The notes under the pieces were generated by a model. The model saw only the letters and a list, made by a program, of their open reading frames with translations. It had not been told where the DNA came from and ran no database searches. Positions 54,631 to 64,000 of a stretch of DNA of 64,000 bases are shown in pieces. Source of the DNA: Hymenopellis radicata (lineage: Eukaryota > Basidiomycota > Agaricomycetes > Agaricales > Physalacriaceae); assembly GCA_015501595.1 (NCBI GenBank), contig JADNRX010000054.1, positions 140,878 through 204,877 on the forward strand. The letters are read 5' to 3'. Each line of letters starts with the position of its first letter. Positions within the stretch are counted from its first letter, which is position 1. The position numbers and the translations under genes were made by a program.

Positions 54631-55768
54631 TCATCGACCTACCACAACCGTCGTCATAGTATTCACCGACTTAAGCCTGGGAAGACGCATTAAGTTTGTC
54701 TCTAGGTCCTTCCATGCTGCCATTGAATGCTGCATCTCCGACGTCGCGCGCGCGTTTTCATACATAAGGTCCACCGTCAGGTGCTCTAGGTTGATGGCCG
54801 CCCCTCTGGTTAGGTGACTGAGCCACCATCCCGTCCAAGACGAAATGGGGTCATAAAGAGACAAGTGAAGTGTCTTGATTTTTTGTAAGGGAAAGACGGG
54901 TATCTCCTCCGCTAACCGTTGCTGCGCTGTACCACCGGTGAGTGAATCGGTTAGAAGACATGGCATGAGACTTACTGCCTGGATGCCATTCTTCGTCTTC
55001 CTCACCCATAGGACCTTTAATTGTCAAGGTGATGAGATTTGGCAATTGGGGAATGAGTTTTGAGATGATGCAGAGTTCCCAGACACAATAGCTCTCCACG
55101 ACGAGGCCTTGCAAGTCCCTCAACCATCCGCTGGCAGCGTTATTGAACAGGCAATCGCACAGGGACGATGATACCATGTGCGCCGAAAGAGACATTTCGG
55201 TAAGGCGCACATTCCCAGAGTCGAGCGACAGAGACGTGCCCATCACAGGCACGTTTTGAAGACGAAGCGACGAGACCGAAGGGAAGTAGGAAAGAACCGT
55301 GAAGATAGACTGGGGGGTTGGGAGCCAAACTGTGTTCAGACGGAGCATGCGGACTCTGGGAGACGCTATGGTAGGAAGAAGACCACCTGGGCCGATGAAG
55401 GCATCTAGTCCAACCACTTGCATCAGCTCGATGTCATCCACATTGGTAACCGCATGGATAAGGCGGCCCAGGGAGGCGTCGTCATGAACGTATTGGCAGG
55501 AAGTCAAAGAGCTGTAGAACTCCCTGGCAACAATTCGGAGTCGGCGAACGTATGATAGTATGTGGGGTGACATTTCGAGAAGAGGGATGTAACTCGAGGG
55601 CGACTTTGTCTTTGGTGACAAGACCAATTCGTGGAATAGGAGCTTCTGCGAGCGGGCGCTGATACAATGGGCAGTACACGCCAGTGCCTTGAGGGACTGG
55701 TGGTCATCGAATAGCAGGTCGACAATTTCTTCGAGCAGTTCTTGTGGGAGCATGAAAGTACTGAGCAT
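54631..55768 (-). CDS. F-box/LRR-like protein, intact
   Basis: Probable SCF substrate receptor. The frame opens at 55828, but the first 20 codons cover a TATA box (CCTATAAAAGGG, minus 55815-55804). I therefore place the start at 55768 (MLSTFMLPQELLEEIVDLLF), matching the paralogue at 34.8 kb. The F-box covers MLPQELLEEIVDLLFDDHQS to KLLFHELVLSP. Leucine-rich repeats follow (ASPRVRMLRLNTVWLPTP, VLSYFPSVSSLRLQNVPVM, LTEMSLSAHMVSSSL). A 53-bp intron (donor after HPG, acceptor TACAG near 54937) joins TQQRLAEEIPVFPLQKIKTL, and the gene ends TMTTVVVGR at 54631. The splice is supported by the paralogue, which reads HPL-TQERLSRE at the same place. Confidence 0.8.
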
Positions 55769-55803
55769 GAAGGGCGATTTTGGGAAGATGGACGATAAGT
55801 ACA

Positions 55804-55815
55804 CCCTTTTATAGG
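55804..55815 (-). promoter_or_regulatory. TATA box of the F-box/LRR gene
   Basis: CCTATAAAAGGG on the minus strand, about 36-47 bp before the chosen ATG at 55768. The longer frame would translate it as AYKR, which argues against the upstream start. Confidence 0.55.
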
Positions 55816-55828
55816 CTTCTGAGAGCAC

Positions 55829-56798
55829 GGAAGCTAATGGAGAGTCCTCGTAGTTGATGGTAGATAGGTGCTAGTAGTACCCATGGACTGTTCAGTGCCT
55901 GTTTGTCCGCGCCACAGGGGGAGATTACCTTATTGATGACGAGGATTGAAGCTGGAGGTATTTCCGAGGGAGATCTAGGCATGAATAGGCGTGAGGAAGT
56001 GCAGGGAAGCAGATCCGCTAAAGACCATGGAGGGAAGAGGTCAAACCGATTGCCGACGGATGTAGAGGCCGGTATCTCCGTGTTCGAGTTCCTACCCGAC
56101 TCTCATGATGTTTTCCCGTCTTTCCATACGGAGCCTACTTCTCCTCTATACGACGCCGTGGACTTGAAATTGGACCTTTGGCGTCTTGTTCTCGCTGACC
56201 AATAAGACACAGTTAGTACTGGCAAGTGGGCTGACATTTTCTTGCTGAAAGCTCGTACAACTTACCGTTTTTGAAGAAGTAAGGCCTTTGATATACTTGA
56301 TCTGGCACGGATCTCTGCTCGGACATAACTTCTTGTCTGGTCCTCGGTAAGATCTTTCATCTGATCAGCTCAGATTCAGTTCAGCTCGCACTCCGGCAAC
56401 TTAATAAAACTCGCATTGTTGCATGCCAGTAGACTGCTCTTTTGCTGTGCGATAATTCTGCGCATTGATCAATGCTTATAGGTGAATGTTTAACATGCAG
56501 TTCCGTGCCATGCGATTTACTAAACAAATACCTCTGAAGATTTACACTTATATACAAGCCCTCATCGATTCATCCGAGGGGGTCGTTCACATCTGACATC
56601 ACTCGGGGTCTGCATGTCCTCCGCGCTGAACCCTACATGGACCTGCAGCTCGTCAGGGTGCCGCGGATGAACACGACGTGGTCGTTCTCCGAGCACTTTA
56701 CGAGTCGCGGTCGCAGGATTGGTATATAACATGGACGCGTTCAGGAAGTTGGATTATCACCAACAGTCGCCGCTCAGACTCATCTCTTCTAACCCACA
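55829..56798. other. No supported gene; promoter of oxidase copy B
   Basis: A plus frame at 55903-56205 is unrecognised. GGTATATAACATGGA at 56721-56735 is the conserved core promoter also seen at oxidase copy C. Confidence 0.45.
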
Positions 56799-59354
56799 AT
56801 GTCTATCGCCTCCTCTCCCGACTTCTTCTTGACTCGCCTCGGCGACGAGCTTGTCCTCCAACAAGGCCAGCCTCCCCATGCAAACCCAAATGTTCCAAGG
56901 AAGCGCATTTTAGTCGTTGGCGGTGGTGTCACCGGCTTCACTGTAGGTGTTCGTTAGTCTCTCCTGACTCCAATATTCTAATAGTCCCTTCAGACTGCTT
57001 GGGCACTCTTAGACGCCGGCTACGACGTAACTGTCATCGCCGAACGATGGGCTGACCCCAAGAACCGCATCACTTCTCAAATTGCTGGCGCTTTGTGGGA
57101 ATTCCCGCCAGCTGTTTGTGGAAAACACACCGATGTAAATGACTTCTTCCTTACATCGTTCGTGTTCTTACACATTCCATCACAGGTCATCTCTCTTCAC
57201 AACTCAAAGCGCTGGTGCATGACTGCATACCGCGTCTTCGACAAGCTTCAAGAGATCATGCCACGAAGCGACTACCTTGACCACGGTGTCCAGATGCGCA
57301 TGGCCAATTTCTTCTTCGACCAAAAGATGGAGAACATGCCTGACCGGGGACAACTCGACAAGTATGAAGAGATTGTTGCTCAGAGCGATGTAAGAATTGA
57401 TTTTTTTTCATTCACGAGGACGCAGCTAATCCTCGTTATAGATCAAAGGAGTTCGACGTGACTCTAACATCGTCAATGAACACGAAGTTAACCAAAAGGC
57501 TGGTGTTGTTGATGCTTACCAGCACCTTGCACCGGTCATCGACACCGACGCTTACATGCACTGGCTGCGATTCGTGCTCGTCTGCAAGGGGGCAATCATG
57601 GAGACGCGCCGCATCAACGGCGATCTCCTCGATCAGGAGGAAGAGCTACTCGCCGAGTACGGCGCTGACGCGATCGTAAACGCTACTGGCTTGGCCAGTC
57701 TCGAACTCGCTGGAGATTCTTCTGTCTACCCCCTTCGAGGAGCTCTCATCCGAGTTGTCAACGACGGAAGCAAGTTCCCCAAAGTCACTGAGGCACTCGC
57801 TGTCACTCATGACGATACTCGGGGTGAAGACGTAGTCTCTTAAAAACAGACGCTATATACACGATCGATTTTTGTAATGTGAGGTTGATCGATGTGTATA
57901 GAGTCTGTCGATTAAGTTGGGGTCTGTACCGCGATTGGCGTTATTACATAAGTCAGCCAAATTTCATTGCTGTCACCATCAAACCACCTTACCCTCAACA
58001 TGTCTGCACAGCAACACTCGCGTCGAGACCACGAGGACAGCAGACCCAACTGCAATGACAGCGAACGCAACCGCGACGACCAGCACAGCGAGCCTGACTA
58101 CGAGGGTAGCGAGTACAGCAGCAAGAACAGCAAGGACAACTATGAGCACAGGATTTTATCAGGCGGACTACAGCGGCGGCGCAGTGCGGCGTCTATGAGC
58201 TCCTCGCTTGCGACGACAAGTGGGGAAGGGAACGAGCAACCGGAGAGGAAGTAGACGGCGTGGGCGGACACGGTACATACGGGTGCGTTTTGTTTGCTTG
58301 TCGCCTTCCCATGGCTGACTGTATTCCAGGCTCCGCCTTTGGGATATGGCCGTTCGCGCTCTGTGCACCACCTGCTGGTCGATGACCGATCCGCCACAAG
58401 ACTTTTCTATAGGTCAAGGTTGCCCCACTTACCACATCCTGCACAACCTCACCACAACGCTATCCGGCTACCATCTCCTCCTGTAGTCCATGCCCAGATT
58501 TCACGAAACGTGTACGGTCCTGATGCGCGCATTAGCCCGATGCCACAGTCCCTTGACGCCCTCGCGCCGCTCCAGCAGCCCTGACTTCGCTACACTTATT
58601 TATTTATGTCTATCCTACCCGTACAGTTACTATGTTTTATGCTTGAAATGCACTGGAAAATGCAGTAAGGCGCCCTGAGTAAGCCTGGTTCCATAGCTAT
58701 TTGCATGAGTGGCAAGAGCGGCGAAGGCCTCGTCGTCGCGTAGCTGTTCGTCGGCGAGGATGGGCGCGAGCTCGACTGTGCTTGCCTGAACTTAGGGGAC
58801 CTACCTTAAATGGTTGACTTATGTAATAAGTCCAACCGCGGTACAGCCCCCCACTTAAACACTAGACTAGTGAAGACGAGGACATTGTCTTCATTGTCCC
58901 TCGCAACGACAACACGCTCATCCTTGGTGGTAAGTCACATCTGCATATTTCTTTCAATGTGTTGTTCATTCGAATTCCTTCAGGATTGGCTCAGCCTCAT
59001 AAATACGAACTCGACCTCACGCTGGACAGCCCCGAAATCATACGCATGCGTCAACGCTGCAACAACTTCGTCCCTGGCCTCGAGCACGCTGAGTACGACC
59101 CCGACGCACCCTTGGTGCAAGGTCTCCGCCCATTCCGGGGTTCCAATGTCCGCGTTGAGCGCGAGTTACGCCCACGGTCAGACGGGTCAATGAGCCGCAT
59201 CGTTCATTCATACGGCCAGGGTGGAGCCGGGTTCTCCCTCTCCTTTGGGTGTGCTAGCGACGTGTTGGAGTTGATTCAGGAGCTGGAAGTTGGTCTTCCC
59301 GCGACGAAGATGTCGCGCAGCAGCCGGCATCAGTGTACAGAGGCTCAAGCTTGA
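56799..59354 (+). pseudogene. D-amino-acid oxidase-like copy B, split by a transposon
   Basis: Exons 56799-56942, 56994-57134, 57186-57389 and 57442 onward give RILVVGGGVTGFT, TAWALLDAGYDVTVIAERW, ITSQIAGALWEFPPAVCGKH, MANFFFDQKMENMPDRGQ, YMHWLRFVLVCKGAIMETRR and YPLRGALIRVVND. At codon GED (57832) a 1037-bp insertion starts and the frame stops after VVS. The exon resumes at 58870 (EDIVFIVPRNDNTLILGG). Intron 58930-58982 follows, and the last exon (QPHKYELDLTLDSPEIIRMR, IVHSYGQGGAGFSLSFG) ends at 59354. Apart from the insertion no damage is seen. As read, the product lacks the C-terminal FAD/substrate part. Confidence 0.88.
57833..58869. mobile_element. Non-autonomous DNA transposon inside the oxidase gene
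   Basis: 1037 bp flanked by a perfect 9-bp duplication GTGAAGACG (57824-57832 and 58870-58878). Removing the insert and one copy restores the oxidase exon exactly (GEDEDIVFIVP, as in copy A). The termini are short inverted words TAGTCT ... AGACTA. A subterminal hairpin is formed by ACAGACGCTATATACACG and its inverted relative near 57890-57910. The inside has only small frames, one Ser/Asp/Arg-rich (58000-58254), with no transposase recognised. A 9-bp duplication is typical of Mutator-like elements (inference). Confidence 0.85.
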
Positions 59355-59740
59355 ATTGGTTTCCGCGTAGGCTTGATTAACTTATTACTTATTTATTATG
59401 TCTGTTGTACCACGGAATACGAGGAAGTCTTCGTACTCTCGTTGGCCCCTCGAGTTACCGACAAGTTGAATGAGTATATGTCGGATTTACGCTTATTACA
59501 CCTCGCATAGCTGCGCCACAAGTGCTACAAAATATTGTACTACAAAGAATATCCCTCGCAGGATGAACCTGGTTCCAATGCTGAAGGAAATGAATATATA
59601 CCGGAAAATAAAATGAACGCTTATCATAATATAAGTGAGGATCGAAACACAAACAGGAAACGAGTGTTTCGAAAAGAAGCAAAAGATAAGGGCCGTGCAG
59701 AAAATTGTGAACCACGGCCATTGAAGCATAATGATATAAT

Positions 59741-60745
59741 TCACGAACACAGCACGCGGTACTTCACGGAACCAACGTCGGCCGAAGAATGGTTCAATTT
59801 CGTACTTCCGGAAGAAGGGTCTGCGCAGCCAGAGTGACAATGGCATCCCTGGCAAACGCGCCGAGCACACCTCTTTGAACCACTCGGCGGCAAGAACTGG
59901 ATGTCATCAGTAAGATCCGGACAGCGAATAAAATCAGACCCACAAATTGAATAGTATCCAACGGCAGCCCTTCTAAAGTATACATCCAGATCCTCGCCAA
60001 TCAGCTCCGAGAACGGCTCTGGCTCCCAATCGAAATTGAAAGCAAGGGTGCCACCATGTTCATCGTATCTCAGTGAGGCACACATGACGTCCTCGCTGGG
60101 TAGACGCCCTTCATATTTTACACATAGACAACTGCCAAGCGCGTCGAGAGAAATCCGGGTCTGCTCGCGTCGGTACTCGTCGCTCCACTCGTCCGGCGGT
60201 AGGATTCTGCTGTCTGTCTGAACCCGCCATTCAATCGCGGCAGTAGCACCTTTATCTAGACGGACACTAAGTCGCGTGTAGGGCTGCTCATGAGGGAAGG
60301 TGCTGATCGTCTCGAAGACGAAATGGGTGGCGGCGGGAAAGCAGATGTGCGCGCCAACGAAGGATGAATGGTAGAGCTGTCTGAGGAGCGTTGAGTACGT
60401 GAGAGCTACCGCTAAATGATCAACCAGTTGCTCCTCGGTACGACGCCACTGATGATCGCCATACAACTGGACAGTTTGGACGATTATACGGCGCGTCTTT
60501 GAGGCAAAGTTGTTGGGGAAGTATATATGCGAGCGTCCTGTGGCGACGACGTGAAGAAGGTAGAAAAGATATTGCATGCTAGGAATGTAGACATCTCTAG
60601 ACGCGATTGTGTTGTAGATGGCGCGCCATTCGCGACTGACAAGCGGACAGGACTTCATGAAGTCGATTCGCTCCCACGCCACAAGTTCGTCGTGCCAGAC
60701 CGTATTGAGAATTTTCTCAAGTAGTTCTGGGGGTATTTGATCCAT
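59741..60745 (-). CDS. F-box-like protein, single long exon
   Basis: Start chosen at MDQIPPELLEKILNTVW (60745), since the upstream 34 codons look non-conserved. The N-terminal helix pattern IPPELLEKIL ... CPLVSREWRAIYNTIASRDV is an F-box. Next come YLFYLLHVVATGRSHIYFPN, RIIVQTVQLYG, LAVALTYSTLLRQLYHSSFV, FVFETISTFPHEQPYTRLSV, and an acidic C-terminal half ending SVKYRVLCS. A possible 47-bp intron (GTGGGTCTG ... CATCCAG, about 59935-59889) would change the last 60 residues, so the C-terminus is uncertain. Convergent with oxidase copy B. Confidence 0.65.
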   Translation of the reverse strand: MDQIPPELLEKILNTVWHDELVAWERIDFMKSCPLVSREWRAIYNTIASRDVYIPSMQYLFYLLHVVATGRSHIYFPNNFASKTRRIIVQTVQLYGDHQWRRTEEQLVDHLAVALTYSTLLRQLYHSSFVGAHICFPAATHFVFETISTFPHEQPYTRLSVRLDKGATAAIEWRVQTDSRILPPDEWSDEYRREQTRISLDALGSCLCVKYEGRLPSEDVMCASLRYDEHGGTLAFNFDWEPEPFSELIGEDLDVYFRRAAVGYYSICGSDFIRCPDLTDDIQFLPPSGSKRCARRVCQGCHCHSGCADPSSGSTKLNHSSADVGSVKYRVLCS

Positions 60746-60847
60746 CTGTCGAGAGCTTTTAGTAGGGTAAAAAGGCTGGTACAAAAGAAGAGAGATGGAA
60801 AGTCCGGGCCGGTGTTTTCCGGTCAAGTGATCAACAAAGGCCAACAA

Positions 60848-61832
60848 CGTTCTCCTTTTTGATTGTTACTTATTCCAACCCGTTTTGACGACAAAATCGA
60901 AGGACGTGGATGGGGTAGACGCCCCCATAGGCGGAGAGTTGTACACTCCATCTGACCTTGATGCACCATACCATCGTGACTTGGGACGACAACTACCTTC
61001 GATTCTTCCTGCTAAAGCTACCGCAAGGTCTCTCGGATCTCAACGTTCAACTTTAGCGCGTTTCTTACACTGACAGGGTCCTGCGCCAAATCTCGCCAAA
61101 TCCTCAGGACTCCCCTTCGGATCCCGTGCGCACATAATTAGTGCCAGCGCCCTTGAAGCAGCATTCATATAAACCGTCACATGTACCACGACTTACACGC
61201 TCATTTCTTGTCCCTCGTAGCCTTATGATCCTTTTCCCATACTCCCCTGGCCAGACAGGAATCCGAGACACGTAAACTTGCGACGGGTCTTTTACTCGCG
61301 ACTGAAACCCTCCGCAGCGAAAACTCACGCTCTCACTCACACTTTCATCAGAACGTAATTTAGGCGGTTAGAAGGATCTGGAACCTTCAGCCCGCAAACC
61401 CGACGCGTATCATCTAACCTGGACGGATCTAGCGTTTGTACAGGCTTCGTGAACTCGGACCCATTTATCGAAGATCAAGCTTCTAGGACAACAGAGTTGA
61501 TTTAGACCTTTGGCATTCTACGTCTAATGCTAGTGCGACGGTAAGAGCACCGCCAATTTCCCAAAAGCATATGCGAGCTCATGTCTTGTTCAGGGCTCAT
61601 TTCCGAAATTAATGGCCGGCGACGTTAAATGAACTGCTTCAGATGGAACCACGTCTGCAGAATACGGAGAAGTGTCAACTCGACAAGGATCAATTGAGAA
61701 GTTTTTTACTGGTGTCCACGAGACTGCGATTATCGAGCGCTCGACAATCGATCTGCAGATTCCCCTGTCTTCATTATAAAGCACCTTCTCAGTCGCCATG
61801 TACCCTAGGTTTAGCTGCCCACTCCCTCTGGC
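60848..61832. other. No supported gene; MFS promoter
   Basis: Frames at 60885-61073 (plus), 61104-61340 and 61590-61799 (minus) are unrecognised. TTATAAAGC near 61775 lies about 55 bp before the transporter ATG and is a likely TATA box. Confidence 0.45.
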
Positions 61833-63557
61833 ATGGCACCCGTGGATGAGCCCAATGAGTGTACTGGACTTCTCACCCCGACCTCCGAGAGGCGTTCTAA
61901 GCGCCAGAAACGGACTCCAACGCCGCTCCCTCTCGTGCAGATCTGGGTTGTACTCCTTCTACAAGTTGTCGAGCCGATAACGGGACAAAGCATCTATCCA
62001 TACATCAACCAGGTATGGAGCACCTTGCTTTTCTCATCCTTCTACTGACGCCTGTGGTCGATAGCTTATCAGCGAGCTGGACATTACTGGAGGTGATGAA
62101 AAACGCGTCGGGTATTACGCGGGGTTGATAGTACGTGTTTGATCTCGTTGCCATCGATAACGTGTCCTCATGATTGCTACAGGAATCCCTCTTCTTTGCC
62201 ACCGAAGCGATAACGGTGTTACAATGGAGTCGACTCTCAGATTCCATGGGACGCAAACCTGTCCTCCTCATCGGCCTTTTCGGAACGATGCTGTCGATGT
62301 TCTGCTTTGGCCTCTCGCGCACGTTCTGGGCATTGGTATTAAGCCGCTGTCTGACTGGTTTGTTAAACGGCAACGTTGGTACGTTGTGCGCTTAATCTTA
62401 TCCATCTAATCGACTAATGTTTGCCTGGAAAGGCGTGATGAAGAGTGTCATGGGCGACTTGACGGATTCCTCCAATCGAGCGGAAGGTATGGGTTTAATC
62501 CCTGCGATCTGGTCATGTGGAGCCGCGATAGGGTACGTTGCATTCATTTTGCTCTTGAAGCACGCCACCGACGCCACTCGCTAGGCCTGTAATCGGCGGC
62601 ACGTTTGCTCGCCCGCATGAACGATTCCCCGGCGTCTTCGACGACTGGTTCTGGGTTGAATATCCGTACTTCCTGCCTTGCTTAATATCTGGCATATGCG
62701 CCTTCGCAGGTTTCCTCTTAACACTCTGCGTCTTCAAAGAGGTGCGTACAATTATTCATTTCATACCCTGTCTCACTCGGTACTAGTCCTCCCCGCGACG
62801 ACAGAAGTACACACGCTCTGTATCGGATGACAGCCTAGAAACTTTGGTATCCTATAAACACTTCGAACCCGTCCCTCTTCGAGCACTCTTCGTCTACCCG
62901 GTTATCCTATCCGTATCGAACTACGTCGCTGATGCATTCCTCAACATCTCCTTCGCAGCGCTATTTCCCTTGTTCTGCGCGATGCCTCGCGAGATAGGTG
63001 GTCTCGGCATGCCACCCTCCACTATAGGCTATATCATGGGCAGCTACGGCGCGGTGTGCGGTATATTCCAGTTCTTCTTCTTCGCCAAAACCATACGATT
63101 CCTTGGCGAGCGCAGGGTATTCCTGAACGGCATGATGCTTTATCCTATGGTCTTTGCGCTCTTCCCCCTTATCAGTCTGTGTGCGGGAACGTGGTTGGCC
63201 TGGGTGGGAATCGCACTGATAATAATTTCTCTGGTCTTTATGGACATGTCTTTCGGTTCGTGTGGTACCTCTTACATCTGCACGCGGACTCACGCTTCTC
63301 TAGGTGCGATCTTCATGTACCTTACAGCGTCCGCCCCAAACAAGGCCTCCCTCGGCGCGACCAACGGCCTTTCCCAAACCGTAGTCTCCATATCAAGAGC
63401 CATCGGACCCGCCTTCGCCACTTCCATGTTTTCTGTTTCCGTCGAGAATAATATCCTGGGCGGGTACGGGGTATATGCTCTCTTCTTTACTCTGTCAGTG
63501 TTGGCTCTGTACTTGGCGATTCAAATACCCGAAGAGGTTTGGGAAGAAGACGATTAG
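61833..63557 (+). CDS. Major facilitator superfamily transporter
   Basis: Proton-coupled or facilitative small-molecule transporter in a cell membrane (family knowledge). Seven exons (61833-62012, 62065-62130, 62183-62378, 62433-62532, 62585-62741, 62787-63255, 63304-63557) sum to 1422 bp, 473 residues. Hydrophilic N-terminus with a LLTPTSERRSKRQKR stretch, helix 1 QIWVVLLLQVVEPITGQSIY, helix 2 ESLFFATEAITVLQW, the loop 2-3 signature RLSDSMGRKPVLLIGLFGT, LSRCLTGLLNGNVGVMKSV, and a Ser/Arg-rich central loop (SSPRRQKYTRSVSDDS). Six C-terminal helices follow, including ALFPLFCAMP, FGAIFMYLTASAPNKASLGA and GYGVYALFFTLSVLALYLAI, ending EEVWEEDD. The pattern resembles the DHA1/ZIFL-like branch. Substrate unknown. 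Intact. Confidence 0.88.
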
Positions 63558-64000
63558 TTAATGAAAGTTAATGACGAAACAATGACCTGTATATAGAACA
63601 TATTAGCTTGCCTACGCTACGGTACACAGTGAATGGGATCGCTTGAAAGCATGATCGAGATTGAGTCATGCATCCTGGGGGTAGAAACCCGAAGATACGT
63701 AATGGTTGACAGCCAAGATACGTGGCGCAAAGCGCCTCAACATGAGTAGATTTCAAGGGGCATCGCTTGAAAATAGTCCGAGTCCGCGAGTCAGAGCGAG
63801 GGTACCACTGAGTATGTACAGTCCTTCGAACAATTCTACCAATCCGAGTTCGTGCAAGCAAACAAGGATCATTCAGATTACACTCTGGATGTACTGTACA
63901 TTCTACAACGTGTGTGTCATGAGGGGGCGTGTATTGTCCAACAAATAGAACGACAGCAATGATTTGATAGCAGGAAAGCCTTGACCAGCAAGTGAGAGCC
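63558..64000. other. No recognisable gene
   Basis: Transporter 3 prime flank. Small frames on both strands show no family pattern. Confidence 0.4.

Noticed and set aside
55768..55828. Longer N-terminus for the F-box/LRR protein (start at 55828)
   Set aside because: The extra codons cover a TATA box and have no counterpart in the paralogue, which starts close to MLPQEL.
38038..63557. A biosynthetic gene cluster
   Set aside because: There are an oxidase, an O-methyltransferase and a transporter, but no polyketide synthase, NRPS, terpene cyclase or prenyltransferase. The genes are spread among F-box genes and repeats.
1..64000. CRISPR arrays, phage or bacterial defence systems
   Set aside because: No regularly spaced direct repeats. 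Gene structure is eukaryotic throughout, with short spliceosomal introns.

Overview
The window is nuclear DNA of a filamentous basidiomycete, most likely an Agaricomycete. The genes carry many short introns (about 45-60 bp, GT..AG). The protein families are typical of mushroom-forming fungi: DUF6534-type multi-pass membrane proteins, the F-box family with the 'LDLLRMSRTT' signature, F-box/LRR-like proteins, fungal O-methyltransferases and D-amino-acid oxidase-like flavoproteins. No rRNA, complete tRNA, CRISPR or bacterial operon structure is seen. All gene models come from reading conserved protein segments and splice signals by eye, with no database search.

Layout. 1-9 kb: a partial DUF6534-like gene at the left edge, an unrecognised multi-exon gene (5.55-7.09 kb) and many copies of a short dispersed repeat with tRNA-like promoter boxes (a probable SINE). 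9-14.5 kb: two head-to-head copies of an F-box/C2H2 gene separated by a 558-bp palindromic MITE. 14.5-23.5 kb: gene fragments, a small four-exon membrane-protein gene (16.25-16.72 kb), a decayed C2H2 gene and more repeats. 23.6-28.6 kb: a full-length LINE with an intact 1298-aa ORF, inserted into a SINE-like element and ending in an inverted piece of itself. 29-32.2 kb: the third F-box copy. 33.6-37.4 kb: an F-box/LRR pseudogene, a TA-flanked MITE and an RTA1-like relic. 38-41.6 kb: an intact D-amino-acid oxidase-like gene convergent with an intact O-methyltransferase gene. 42.8-47.4 kb: a solo LINE tail, a CACTA-like MITE and a tandem pair of DUF6534 genes. 47.7-49.1 kb: a coiled-coil gene. 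51.9-60.7 kb: two further oxidase copies, one with two frameshifts and one split by a 1037-bp transposon with a 9-bp target duplication, plus two F-box-type genes. 61.8-63.6 kb: an intact MFS transporter.

The region is repeat-rich and was built by duplication followed by unequal decay. The oxidase, F-box, F-box/LRR and DUF6534 families each have a better and a worse preserved member here, so paralogues can be compared directly to find empty insertion sites, deletions and frameshifts. The most striking items are the nested LINE/SINE insertion, the LINE with an apparent RNase H-like segment between endonuclease and reverse transcriptase, two palindromic MITEs with 3-bp target duplications, and the transposon-split oxidase gene. 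Several genes differ from their paralogues only by single-base indels. This could be real decay or uncorrected assembly error.
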